A DNA stretch of 64,000 nt from Blautia sp. MSJ-9 (GTDB lineage Bacteria; Bacillota; Clostridia; Lachnospirales; Lachnospiraceae), in assembly GCF_018919065.1 (NCBI RefSeq), contig NZ_JAHLQG010000027.1, forward strand, positions 1 to 64,000. Reading direction: 5' to 3'. Position numbers and translations under genes: made by a program. The notes beneath the pieces were generated by a model, which was not told where the DNA came from, made no database searches, and saw nothing but the letters and a program-made list of their open reading frames with translations. Position 1 is the first letter of the stretch. Every line of letters begins with the position of its first letter. Positions 1-8,236 of this stretch are shown piece by piece.

Positions 1-40
1 AAGAAAGAGTCAGCAAAGCTATCCACATAACTTTGCTGAC
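1..40 (-). terminator. Rho-independent terminator after crh
   Basis: A 10-bp perfect stem (9-18 with 31-40) is followed on the minus strand by a T-rich run at 1-8. It lies about 140 bp past the crh stop and probably ends the murB-rapZ-whiA-crh transcript. Confidence 0.75.
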
Positions 41-177
41 CTGGAAATATTTCCACAGAAATAAAAATATAAATTTCGTCATTTTTTACAATGGCCTATG
101 CATACCTCTGAACAGTAACCCGAAAAGCGGTCTTCCCTTTCGGATGTGTCTTATATTCCAAGAAATCTGAATTCTGA

Positions 178-432
178 TTACTGATTGCTTAAATACTGCT
201 CAATACTTGTCATTGCAGCTTCTTCGTCATCACCATTTGCAGATAATGTAATCTCTTCTCCTGCATCAAGTCCAAGAGTCATCATGCCCATAATACTCTT
301 GGCATTTACGCGCTTCTTTCCAATCTCTACATAAATCTCACTGTTAAACTGGCTTGCAACCTGTACCAGCTGTGCTACAGGACGTGCCTCCAGACCTGTG
401 GATAAATTAATGGTGACTGGTTTTTTGATCAT
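178..432 (-). CDS. crh: HPr-family protein, Crh-like (Glu at position 15)
   Basis: An 84-residue HPr-fold protein. The regulatory serine is present (Ser46 in NAKSIMG), but the PEP-phosphorylated histidine of true HPr is replaced: the site reads GLEARPVA, with Glu15. It therefore cannot carry a His-phosphate for the PTS and resembles Bacillus Crh, which has Gln15 and acts through CcpA when HPrK phosphorylates Ser46. Its place directly after whiA is also where crh sits in Bacillus (yvcJ-yvcK-yvcL-crh). The start codon overlaps the whiA stop as ATGA, and its GGAGGAG ribosome site lies inside the last whiA codons, so the two are translationally coupled. The catabolite-control role is inferred from the family. 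Confidence 0.85.
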   Translation of the reverse strand: MIKKPVTINLSTGLEARPVAQLVQVASQFNSEIYVEIGKKRVNAKSIMGMMTLGLDAGEEITLSANGDDEEAAMTSIEQYLSNQ

Positions 433-1388
433 AATAATTCTCCTCCTTGTTTCTCCCGCAGTTCGTCAGCCATTGCACTCAGTTTTCTCAAACGGTGATT
501 GACTCCCGATTTGCCCACCTGCGGGCTCAACATCATTCCTAATTCTTTTAATGTAGCTTCCGGATATTGCATCCGGAGTTCTGCAATCTGTGCAAGTCCT
601 TCATTAAGCTGTTCAAATCCCAGTTTCTGCTGAATCAGCTTAATATCCTCCATCTGCTTGACAGCTGCATTTACTGTTTTATTAATATTCGCAGTTTCAC
701 AGTTAACTTTTCTGTTTACGGAATTCCTCATTTCTTTCAGTATGCGGATGTTCTCCAGGTCCATCAATGCTACATTGGCTTCCATAACAGCAAGCATATC
801 AACAATCTGTGCACCCTCTTTCACATAGACCACATGTGATTTCTTTCGCTGCACGATCTTAGCATCTACCGAAAAACTGCGGATGATCGTCTGTAACTGC
901 TCCGCTCTCCTTACATCAGGACAAACAATCTCAAAGTGATATCCTTTCTCAGGATCACTGATTGAACCCGACGCTAAGAAAGCGCCCCTGATAAACGCCC
1001 GTTTACAGCAATTCTGCTGTGCCACCAGCATATCTGCCACTATAAGCGTACCGTGGTCAACACTGTCCGTGGTCAGTTTCAAAGCCTGAAGGATTACCTG
1101 GATCTCTTTAGGCTCAGATATTTCAATTACATATACCTTTACCCGTTTCAGTTGACTGTTCTCACGTACAGATATTTCTGTCTCTATATTAAATGTTTTT
1201 TGCAATAATGTAAAGCACTTTCTTGCAACTACTTCATTTTCCGTCTGGATCTTCAGTATATCTCCCTGTGGAAAATACCCCATTCTCCCGCAGGAACCTA
1301 TGATAGCTGCCAGTTCTGCGATCCTGCAGTGCCTGGCATTTCCAATCTGTCTGGAAAGTTCTTCTTTCACCATCCCCGAAAAAGACAT
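429..1388 (-). CDS. whiA: DNA-binding protein WhiA
   Basis: A 319-residue WhiA homologue, close to the usual 310-330. It has an N-terminal LAGLIDADG-like half (RGAFLASGSISDPEKGYH near residue 140) and a C-terminal helix-turn-helix (TLKELGMML...SGVNHRLRKL, residues about 275-305). WhiA proteins are linked to cell division and chromosome segregation in Bacillus and to sporulation in Streptomyces. The gene lies 10 bp after rapZ and overlaps crh by 4 bp, in the conserved rapZ-whiA neighbourhood. The glmR/yvcK gene that normally separates rapZ and whiA is missing. Confidence 0.95.
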   Translation of the reverse strand: MSFSGMVKEELSRQIGNARHCRIAELAAIIGSCGRMGYFPQGDILKIQTENEVVARKCFTLLQKTFNIETEISVRENSQLKRVKVYVIEISEPKEIQVILQALKLTTDSVDHGTLIVADMLVAQQNCCKRAFIRGAFLASGSISDPEKGYHFEIVCPDVRRAEQLQTIIRSFSVDAKIVQRKKSHVVYVKEGAQIVDMLAVMEANVALMDLENIRILKEMRNSVNRKVNCETANINKTVNAAVKQMEDIKLIQQKLGFEQLNEGLAQIAELRMQYPEATLKELGMMLSPQVGKSGVNHRLRKLSAMADELREKQGGELL

Positions 1389-1398
1389 CTCTCCTGTA

Positions 1399-2286
1399 TC
1401 ATCCTTCCTGTTTTTTTAGCAGGCGGTCCTTCTCCGCATCTCTGTGTTCCAGCCTGAATCCATATTTCGTATTCTTTGAAAGTCTGGAATACAGTTCCCG
1501 TGCCAGTGTAACAGAACGATGTTTGCCGCCTGTACACCCGATTGCGATCACCAGATTTGTCTTTCCCTCTTTTACGTAATTTGGAATAAGGAAAGTGATC
1601 ATATCTTCCAGCTTATCCGCAAATGCCACCGCTGTATCGCAGTCCATTACATAATTAAAAACACGGTCATCCAAACCGGTCAGCGGTCTGAGTTCATCCA
1701 CATAATATGGGTTCGGCAGGAAACGCACATCAAACACGAGATCTGCATCTGCCGGTATTCCATATTTAAAACCAAATGACAATACAGAGATCATCATATT
1801 ACAGAACTCTTGATTGTCTACAAAGATCCTTTCAATCTCCTGCTTCAGTTCTCTTGTCAGCAGATGGCTGGTATCGATGATATAATCTGCACGATTCTTC
1901 AGGAAGCGCATCTTCTCTCTCTCGAGACGAATGCCGTCATCTACTCTTCCACCCATGGCAAGAGGATGACTTCTTCGTGTTTCCTTATATCGCTTGACAA
2001 GCACACTGTCCTCTGCATCCAGAAACAGAATCTCAAAATCATATCCTGCGGTTTTCATTCTGTCCAGAACAATTTCCAGTTCATCCAGGGAGCGACCGCT
2101 TCTCGCATCGATCCCCAGTGCCACATTCTGCACATCCTCTCCATGTATCTCCGGCATCAGTGACGCGAATTTCTCCAGCAGTGGAATCGGAAGATTATCT
2201 ACGCAAAAATAATTTGCATCTTCCAGCATCTTCAAAGCTGCTGTTTTTCCTGCCCCTGATACTCCTGTAACTATTACAAAACGCAT
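1399..2286 (-). CDS. rapZ: RapZ/YvcJ family nucleotide-binding protein
   Basis: A 295-residue P-loop protein with Walker A GVSGAGKT at residues 8-15 and the family's C-terminal GCTGGKHRSV motif. In E. coli RapZ is the adaptor that targets GlmZ for RNase E cleavage. Bacillus YvcJ is a nucleotide-binding GTPase with a less defined role, so an RNA-adaptor function should not be assumed here. It is followed after 10 bp by whiA and preceded after 13 bp by murB, indicating one operon. Confidence 0.95.
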   Translation of the reverse strand: MRFVIVTGVSGAGKTAALKMLEDANYFCVDNLPIPLLEKFASLMPEIHGEDVQNVALGIDARSGRSLDELEIVLDRMKTAGYDFEILFLDAEDSVLVKRYKETRRSHPLAMGGRVDDGIRLEREKMRFLKNRADYIIDTSHLLTRELKQEIERIFVDNQEFCNMMISVLSFGFKYGIPADADLVFDVRFLPNPYYVDELRPLTGLDDRVFNYVMDCDTAVAFADKLEDMITFLIPNYVKEGKTNLVIAIGCTGGKHRSVTLARELYSRLSKNTKYGFRLEHRDAEKDRLLKKQEG

Positions 2287-2299
2287 CTCTTATCTCCTG

Positions 2300-3238
2300 T
2301 CACTTTATATTCAGTCCAAATGCATCTCCGAAATTTCCCAGAAACTTCACTTCTGGTTCAAGAGTTACACCAAACTGTTCTTTTACCTTATCCTGTACAT
2401 CTTTCATAAGTCTGCACACATCTGCTGCAGTTGCATTGTCTTTATTGATCACAAATCCACAGTGTTTCTCAGCCACCTGTGCACCGCCCGTCTGATATCC
2501 CCTCAGACCTGCATCCATGATCAGCTTGCCTGCAAAATACCCCTCCGGACGCTTAAATGTACTTCCTGCGCTCGGAAATTCCAGAGGCTGTTTGCCGACT
2601 CTCTGCTCAGTCAGTTCTTTCATTCTGGTCTTTATTGCTTCCTGGTCACCCTTTTCAAGCTCGATTACTGCTCCCAGCACCAGATAACCGTTTGTTTTTA
2701 CAACACTTGTGCGGTATCCCATCTCAAGCTTCTCTGCCGGAAGAGTAAGAATCTCTCCGTTACCAGTCATAACCGTAACTTCTTTCAGCACATCTTTCAT
2801 CTCTCCGCCATATGCACCTGCATTCATCACGACCGCACCGCCAAGTGTACCTGGAATACCGCCTGCAAACTCAAAACCTGTAAGTGATGCATTCTTAGCC
2901 GCTGATGCTATCTGGGAAAGCAAAGCACCCGCATTTGCACGGATCACATTTCCCTCAACAGAAATATCGCCGTAATTTCTGTAAAGCTGTATGATCACAC
3001 CTCTGTATCCCTCATCACTGACCAGAAGATTGCTTCCATTGCCAAGGATAAAATACGGCAGTGATTCTTCTTTACATATCTCAATGATCCCTTTCACCTC
3101 TTTCGGAGAAGATGGCATTAAAAAGTAATCTGCCGGACCGCCGATGCGAAATGTTGTATGGCGCTTCATTGGTTCATCTGCTTTAACCTTCTCTTCTCCC
3201 AGCAGATTATTAAATTTCTCTATTACATTCTGATTCAC
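2300..3238 (-). CDS. murB: UDP-N-acetylenolpyruvoylglucosamine reductase
   Basis: A 312-residue MurB, the FAD- and NADPH-dependent enzyme that reduces UDP-GlcNAc-enolpyruvate to UDP-MurNAc in cytoplasmic peptidoglycan precursor synthesis. FAD-domain motifs are visible: RIGGPADYF near residue 33, GNGSNLLVSD, and GGIPGTLGGAVVMNAGAYGGE. The catalytic-serine segment reads PSAGSTFKRP. The substrate domain is short, as in the type II enzymes of Gram-positives. It appears to be the first gene of murB-rapZ-whiA-crh; about 126 bp of AT-rich sequence upstream would hold its promoter, which I could not place with confidence. Confidence 0.95.
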   Translation of the reverse strand: MNQNVIEKFNNLLGEEKVKADEPMKRHTTFRIGGPADYFLMPSSPKEVKGIIEICKEESLPYFILGNGSNLLVSDEGYRGVIIQLYRNYGDISVEGNVIRANAGALLSQIASAAKNASLTGFEFAGGIPGTLGGAVVMNAGAYGGEMKDVLKEVTVMTGNGEILTLPAEKLEMGYRTSVVKTNGYLVLGAVIELEKGDQEAIKTRMKELTEQRVGKQPLEFPSAGSTFKRPEGYFAGKLIMDAGLRGYQTGGAQVAEKHCGFVINKDNATAADVCRLMKDVQDKVKEQFGVTLEPEVKFLGNFGDAFGLNIK

Positions 3239-3364
3239 AGATTTTATTCCTCTATCTTTCTATCTTATTTCCTGTTCTGTTTTATATTCTTTTATTATCA
3301 TTCACAGCTAAAATATCCTGAAAACAGCAGCTTTCTGCTCTTTTAAGTTCCTGTATTGTCTACA

Positions 3365-4081
3365 TCATCTTATCTTCCTGTATTTTATCCGGGATATGCT
3401 TCCTGATTTTCCCAGCAGTTCCCTGACTACCATACCTGCAAGCAGCATCCCCGCTGTTCCCGGTACAAAAGAAATACTTCCATGCGTCTGTACATCCGCA
3501 GTTCTCTCCCTAGAACACAGCACTTTCACTCTGCGGATCCCTTTTCTGCGCAGCTCCGCTCTTATCCGTTTTGCCATTGGACACATTTTGCTTCTGGAAA
3601 TATCCATAATCTCCAGCCTTGACGGATCCAGCTTATCCTCCAGATCCATGCAGGATATGACAGGCACCCCACAGGCCTTCGCATTCTCGATCAGCAGAAC
3701 CTTAGACTCTACAGTATTCATTGTATCTATTATATAATCATAATTTTTCAGATCAAACATCCCTGCAGTCTCGGCATTATAAAACGTCTCATATGTGTGT
3801 ACCAAAATACCTTCATCAATATCTCTGATCCTCATCTTGGCAATCTGAACATTGCTTCTGCCAACAGTGGACCGCAGTGCATACAGCTGTCTGTTGATGT
3901 CCGTAACAGACACCGTTCCATTATCTACAAGCGCAAGACTCGCAACCCCGCATCTGGCCAGAGCCTCTGCAGTAAAAGAGCCGGTCCCGCCAAGTCCAAA
4001 AACAGCGATCCTTGCCCGGCTCAGCTTATCAGCACCTGTATCTCCAAGAAGCATCTCCATTCTGGAAAAAGCATCCGGCAT
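3365..4081 (-). CDS. tcdA: tRNA threonylcarbamoyladenosine dehydratase (ThiF/E1-like)
   Basis: A 238-residue member of the ThiF/MoeB/E1 superfamily. A nucleotide-binding GLGGTGS loop lies at residues 29-35, followed by LALVDNGTVSVTDINRQ, where the Asp and Arg contact ATP. It matches TcdA (CsdL/YgdL), which uses ATP to dehydrate t6A37 to the cyclic form in tRNA. It is slightly shorter than the E. coli protein. It is on the same strand as murB, 126 bp upstream, and may be transcribed separately. It diverges from the spoVA operon. Confidence 0.85.
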   Translation of the reverse strand: MPDAFSRMEMLLGDTGADKLSRARIAVFGLGGTGSFTAEALARCGVASLALVDNGTVSVTDINRQLYALRSTVGRSNVQIAKMRIRDIDEGILVHTYETFYNAETAGMFDLKNYDYIIDTMNTVESKVLLIENAKACGVPVISCMDLEDKLDPSRLEIMDISRSKMCPMAKRIRAELRRKGIRRVKVLCSRERTADVQTHGSISFVPGTAGMLLAGMVVRELLGKSGSISRIKYRKIR

Positions 4082-4174
4082 ACAAAAAACCTCCTACGAA
4101 TCATTATCTGTATAGGACATTATACTATCTCTGTGCTCAAAAGTACAGTTCTTCATAGATTCTTTAGAATTGAC

Positions 4175-4203
4175 GCATATTATTTTATAATTCCGCCATA
4201 ATA
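4175..4203 (+). promoter_or_regulatory. Sigma-G-like promoter of the spoVA operon
   Basis: GCATA at 4175-4179, a 17-bp spacer and CATAATA at 4197-4203 match the sigma-G consensus (GHATR, about 18 bp, CATNHTA). It lies 41 bp upstream of the spoVAB start, as expected for a forespore-expressed spoVA operon. Confidence 0.7.
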
Positions 4204-4244
4204 CATATCACAATCTTTTAGTCAGAACAACTCAGGAGGCAGCT

Positions 4245-4664
4245 ATGCTACAGCAGATTTTTCTCGGATTTCTCGGACTTTGTTCCGGTTTTATCATTGC
4301 AGGAGGACTGGTCGGTCTTCTGATCGGTCTTTCTATTGTTCCCAGATATGCAGGCATTACTCATACTGCTGACCATATGATGCTGTATGAAGATATCACT
4401 CTGCTCGGGACAGAACTTGGAAATCTGTTCTACCTTTTTCACTGGAAAATCCCTCTCGGTACTCCGTTTCTGATCCTGTATGGACTCTTTTCCGGAATCT
4501 TTCTCGGAGGATGGATCATGGCACTTGCAGAAATGGCAGACATCTTTCCCATCTTTGCACGCAGGATCCGTTTCCAGCGCGGACTTTCCTTTACAATCCT
4601 GTGCGTTGCATTCGGAAAGACTATCGGCTCGCTGATTTACTATTATAATGGATGGATTCCATAA
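4245..4664 (+). CDS. spoVAB: Stage V sporulation protein AB
   Basis: A 139-residue hydrophobic protein with four to five predicted membrane segments. The SpoVAB pattern is recognisable: FLGLCSGF near residue 8, VPRYAG, YEDITLLGTELGN, GLFSGIFLGGW and a C-terminal GKTIGSLIYYY. SpoVAB belongs to the SpoVA complex of the spore inner membrane, needed for moving Ca-dipicolinate into the forespore. The start has a CAGGAGGCAG ribosome site. Here AB leads the operon, whereas in Bacillus it is second after AA. Confidence 0.85.
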   Translation: MLQQIFLGFLGLCSGFIIAGGLVGLLIGLSIVPRYAGITHTADHMMLYEDITLLGTELGNLFYLFHWKIPLGTPFLILYGLFSGIFLGGWIMALAEMADIFPIFARRIRFQRGLSFTILCVAFGKTIGSLIYYYNGWIP

Positions 4665-4761
4665 TTTCCAGTTGAATTTATCGTCAGGCAAATATTCTTA
4701 ATATGATCAGACAGCAAATCGGATAATCATATCTGCCAGCCTAAAAGAAAGGAACATTCTT

Positions 4762-5235
4762 ATGTCAGACAATCATTCATCTCAGCAGAAACAAAAGCAA
4801 TACGAAGACTATGTAAAAAAGATCACTCCCGTCCACAGCCTTGGCCTTAACATGTGTAAAGCATTTTTCACAGGCGGGATCATCTGTGTTCTGGGGCAGT
4901 TTATCCTAAATTATGCCGGAAAGCTCGGGCTTGACAAAGAGACTTCCGGTTCCTGGTGTTCTCTTATCCTGATACTTATCAGTGTCATCCTCACCGGCTG
5001 TAATCTCTATTCCAAAATCGGGAAATTCGGAGGAGCCGGAGGACTTGTTCCGATTACCGGATTCGCCAATTCCGTCGCAGCATCTGCTATTGAATACAAA
5101 GCAGAGGGACAGGTATTCGGCATCGGCTGTAAGATTTTTACCATTGCAGGACCTGTGATCCTTTACGGGATCCTGTGTTCCTGGATTCTCGGTGTTATCT
5201 ACTATATTTTCAAATTTGCAGGAGGCCTTTTATGA
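4762..5235 (+). CDS. spoVAC: Stage V sporulation protein AC
   Basis: A 157-residue SpoVAC. A soluble lysine-rich N-terminus (to about residue 25) is followed by four membrane segments with the family motifs NMCKAFFTGGIIC, GGAGGLVPITGFANS and EGQVFGIGCKIF. SpoVAC is the mechanosensitive-type channel component for dipicolinate movement. It shares an ATGA overlap with spoVAD, implying coupled translation. Confidence 0.95.
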   Translation: MSDNHSSQQKQKQYEDYVKKITPVHSLGLNMCKAFFTGGIICVLGQFILNYAGKLGLDKETSGSWCSLILILISVILTGCNLYSKIGKFGGAGGLVPITGFANSVAASAIEYKAEGQVFGIGCKIFTIAGPVILYGILCSWILGVIYYIFKFAGGLL

Positions 5236-6362
5236 ACAGACAAATGACATGCGGTGCCTCAAGCATCGCTTTTCGAAATCCTGTTTTTATCCAGAGCTGT
5301 GCCTGTGTTGCCGGCCAGAAAGAAAGTGAGGGACCGCTTGGAACATGCTTTGATATTATAAATGAAGATCCCATGTTCGGAGCAGACACATGGGAAGCAG
5401 CTGAGAGTACGATGCAGAAGCAGGCTGCTACACTGGCAGTTCAGAAAGCAGGTCTTCAAAACAGAGATATCCGTCTTCTGTTTGCAGGCGATCTGCTGGC
5501 ACAGACCGTTGCCTCATCTTTTGGAACAGCCGGACTGGGGATTCCATTTTACGGACTGTTCGGTGCATGCTCTACTATGGGCGAATCTCTTTCTCTGGGT
5601 TCCATGTGTATTGCCGGAGGGTATGGCAGTCATATCTTATGTGCAACCTCCAGTCACTTTGCCAGCGCAGAAAAGGAATTCCGTTTTCCCCTGGGATACG
5701 GGAATCAAAGACCCTTATCTGCTACCTGGACAGTCACTGGCGCCGGAGCCTGTGTACTCGGATGCAATCCGCCGACACGCGACTCTGCCAAAATATCCGG
5801 ATCAGCTTCCGATACAACTTCTGCCGGAAACTCTGTCAGATATCCCGGCACTCTCAGAGACAACAATACCTGCGCCGTCATAACCGGCCTTACCACAGGC
5901 AGGCTTATTGATTTCGGCTTCAAAGATTCTTTTAATATGGGTGGCTGTATGGCACCTGCTGCCTGCGATACCATTGCACAGAATTTTAAAGATTTCAATC
6001 GTAAACCTGAAGATTATGATGCCATCTTCACTGGGGATCTGGGAATGGTAGGACAGAAGATTCTCTTTGATCTCCTGTCAGAAAAAGGCTTCGATATTTC
6101 TTCCAGACATCAGGACTGTGGAATGCTGATCTATGATCCGCAGACTCAGGATACCCATTCCGGCGGAAGCGGGTGTGGATGTGCCGCAACTGTTCTGGCA
6201 GGCCATATCCTGCCGAATATTATAAACGGAACATGGAAACGGATTCTGTTTGTACCTACAGGTGCACTGTTATCCAAGGTCAGCTTTAATGAAGGCGATT
6301 CTATCCCCGGCATTGCACATGCGGTTATTATTGAACAGTATCAGCTTCCAAATATTCCCTGA
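5232..6362 (+). CDS. spoVAD: Stage V sporulation protein AD
   Basis: A 376-residue thiolase-fold protein and the dipicolinate-binding subunit of the SpoVA complex. The start is ATG at 5232, behind GGAGG at 5221-5225 and overlapping the spoVAC stop; an upstream in-frame start would only extend it into spoVAC. Thiolase-like features are visible: GACSTMGESLSLG near residue 115, FGFKDSFNMGGCMAPAA, and a C-terminal HSGGSGCGCAATV. Length and order (AC-AD-AE) match other clostridia. Confidence 0.95.
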   Translation: MNRQMTCGASSIAFRNPVFIQSCACVAGQKESEGPLGTCFDIINEDPMFGADTWEAAESTMQKQAATLAVQKAGLQNRDIRLLFAGDLLAQTVASSFGTAGLGIPFYGLFGACSTMGESLSLGSMCIAGGYGSHILCATSSHFASAEKEFRFPLGYGNQRPLSATWTVTGAGACVLGCNPPTRDSAKISGSASDTTSAGNSVRYPGTLRDNNTCAVITGLTTGRLIDFGFKDSFNMGGCMAPAACDTIAQNFKDFNRKPEDYDAIFTGDLGMVGQKILFDLLSEKGFDISSRHQDCGMLIYDPQTQDTHSGGSGCGCAATVLAGHILPNIINGTWKRILFVPTGALLSKVSFNEGDSIPGIAHAVIIEQYQLPNIP

Positions 6363-6545
6363 ATCATGTATATAGTTTCACTCCGCAGCCATTGCTTACT
6401 TCACTCGAATCAAACGGATAAAATCATCCTCTTTGCGGCCTGTTCATAACCTAACAACTGCTTATTGCTTCTCACAATTGCAGCAGAGGACTTACTTGAT
6501 TTGATTAAAATATAATTTATAAATTGATACCAGGAGGTAGTATTC

Positions 6546-6902
6546 ATGGATTATTTTAACGCATTCTGGACTGGCGGGCTCATCTGTGCCCTGGTCCAGA
6601 TCCTACTTGACAGGACAAAGCTCATGCCCGGCCGGATCATGGTTCTTCTGGTCTGCGCCGGCTCTGTCCTCAGCGCCATCGGTATTTATCAGCCATTTGC
6701 AGATTTTGCAGGAGCAGGTGCATCTGTTCCTCTTCTGGGATTTGGTAATGTATTATGGAAAGGAATAAAAGAAGCCATCGACGAAAACGGTCTGATCGGA
6801 CTCTTCATGGGCGGTTTCACTGCATGCGCAGTAGGTGTTTCCGCAGCGCTTATCTTCTCCTATCTTGCAAGTCTGGTTTTCAAGCCGAAAATGAAAGGAT
6901 GA
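6546..6902 (+). CDS. spoVAE: Stage V sporulation protein AE
   Basis: A 118-residue membrane protein. FWTGGLICALVQI (residues 7-19) and FAGAGASVPLLGFGN mirror the motifs of SpoVAC, as expected for the SpoVAE family. An AGGAGG site precedes the ATG. It follows spoVAD after 183 bp with no obvious terminator between them. It is expected in the spore inner membrane with the other SpoVA proteins. Confidence 0.93.
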   Translation: MDYFNAFWTGGLICALVQILLDRTKLMPGRIMVLLVCAGSVLSAIGIYQPFADFAGAGASVPLLGFGNVLWKGIKEAIDENGLIGLFMGGFTACAVGVSAALIFSYLASLVFKPKMKG

Positions 6903-6908
6903 TTCAAA

Positions 6909-7523
6909 ATGAGTGACACTCTTTATTTACAGTTAGATCAGAATATTCAGGTAGAACATCCTCATATCTATCTTCAGGATATTGCCAGCCTCTCCTGCAG
7001 CAACAGCAAAGTCCTGAACCGTCTTCGGGTAATGCCTGTTGCAAATCTTTCTCCTGATAAACCAGGCCGCTATGTAATGTCCGTTATGGATCTGATCACA
7101 GAAATCCAGAAAAGAGAACCCGACCTCGAAATCAATCCTATCGGAGAATCTAATTTTATCATCACATACAAAAACGAACCCGGCCCCAGACTTATCTGGC
7201 AGTGGTGCAAAATCATCTTCGTCGGACTGGCAACCTTTTTCGGTGCAGGATTCTCGATCATGACTTTTAACAACGATGTAGATCTGGGCAGCCTGTTCTC
7301 AGGCATCTATACTCAGGTCACCGGACAACCCTCTAATAACTTTACTGTTCTGGAGATCACCTATTCCATTGGCATCGGTCTTGGTGTCCTGTTCTTCTTT
7401 AACCATTTCGGTCATATGAAGATCACTACAGATCCGACGCCTATGCAGATACAGATGCGATTGTACGAAGACGATGTTAACACAACTATCATCGAAGATA
7501 TTGACCGCATGAAACAAAAGTGA
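6909..7523 (+). CDS. spoVAA: Stage V sporulation protein AA
   Basis: A 204-residue protein with a soluble N-terminal domain (residues 1-95, beginning with DTLYLQLDQNIQV and including DIASLSCSN) and two membrane segments near residues 98-120 and 150-170. This is the SpoVAA architecture. It starts 6 bp after spoVAE. In Bacillus spoVAA is the first gene; here it is last. Confidence 0.88.
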   Translation: MSDTLYLQLDQNIQVEHPHIYLQDIASLSCSNSKVLNRLRVMPVANLSPDKPGRYVMSVMDLITEIQKREPDLEINPIGESNFIITYKNEPGPRLIWQWCKIIFVGLATFFGAGFSIMTFNNDVDLGSLFSGIYTQVTGQPSNNFTVLEITYSIGIGLGVLFFFNHFGHMKITTDPTPMQIQMRLYEDDVNTTIIEDIDRMKQK

Positions 7524-7595
7524 TACACTGTCAGATGCCGGATTTTCTGATGAACATACCGCATCAGCCAATAAGGTCCTTTTAAATCTGGTAAC

Positions 7596-7640
7596 CGAGT
7601 GTTCGAGACCTTCCACTCGTAAAAAAAATACTAAAGGAGA
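7596..7640 (+). promoter_or_regulatory. preQ1 class I riboswitch upstream of queT
   Basis: A 6-bp stem (7596-7601 with 7614-7619) closes a 12-nt loop beginning TTCGAG and containing ACC. It is followed by an A-rich tail (7621-7628), ACTAA, and the AAAGGAG ribosome site. This is the layout of the small preQ1-I aptamer, in which the A-rich tail docks into the loop. The tail runs directly into the Shine-Dalgarno of queT, so ligand binding would block translation. The loop identity and the downstream queuosine-precursor transporter agree. Confidence 0.8.
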
Positions 7641-7649
7641 TTATTGAAT

Positions 7650-8147
7650 ATGAAAAACAAAGGTACCCAGTTTCTGACAGAAGCAGCAGCGATCGGAGCA
7701 ATTTATGTAGTTCTGACTTTATTGCTTGCACCACTAAGTTTTGGCGAAGTTCAGATCCGCTTTTCTGAGGCTCTGACTATTCTGCCATTCTTTACCCCGG
7801 CAGCAATTCCCGGACTGTTTATCGGATGTATCATTGCCAATCTTCTTGGAGGTGCGATTCCGGTAGATATCATTTTCGGAAGCATTGCAACTCTGATCGG
7901 AGCAGTATTCACTTACAAGCTTCGCAACAGTAATCGCTTCCTTGCACCAATTCCGCCAATCGCAGCAAATGCCATAATCGTGCCGTTTGTACTTCGCTTT
8001 GGATACGGAGTTAATCTTCCAATCCCACTTATGATGCTGACTGTAGGTATCGGTGAAGTAGTTTCCTGTGCAATTGTCGGACTGATTCTTCAGACCGCGC
8101 TTCTGAAATACAAGAATGTTATTTTCAGATCACAGAAAGCCTTATAA
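7650..8147 (+). CDS. queT: Queuosine-precursor ECF transporter S component QueT
   Basis: A 165-residue integral membrane protein of the QueT family, the substrate-binding S component of an energy-coupling-factor transporter that takes up preQ0/preQ1. It has about five hydrophobic segments and the family motifs LLAPLSFGEVQIRFSEAL and IPGLFIGCIIANL. ATG at 7650 is chosen over an upstream in-frame TTG because the AAAGGAG site is 10 nt before it. The ECF A1/A2/T module is not in this window. The riboswitch in its leader confirms the substrate class. Confidence 0.9.
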   Translation: MKNKGTQFLTEAAAIGAIYVVLTLLLAPLSFGEVQIRFSEALTILPFFTPAAIPGLFIGCIIANLLGGAIPVDIIFGSIATLIGAVFTYKLRNSNRFLAPIPPIAANAIIVPFVLRFGYGVNLPIPLMMLTVGIGEVVSCAIVGLILQTALLKYKNVIFRSQKAL

Positions 8148-8165
8148 AGCTGATCCATAGATCAC

Positions 8166-8202
8166 AGAGTGTGCAGATCATCCTGTCTGCACACTCTTTT
8201 TA
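8166..8202 (+). terminator. Terminator after queT
   Basis: A 12-bp perfect stem (8166-8177 with 8186-8197) is followed by TTTTTAT on the plus strand. It separates queT from the convergent sigF. Confidence 0.85.
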
Positions 8203-8236
8203 TATCTCCCCCGCTCTGTTATGTTCTCGTCGTTCA

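Noticed and set aside
7598-7620. tRNA-like T-arm string (GTTCGAGACC)
   Set aside because: There is no acceptor stem, anticodon arm or D-arm around it, and the string is the loop of the preQ1 aptamer.
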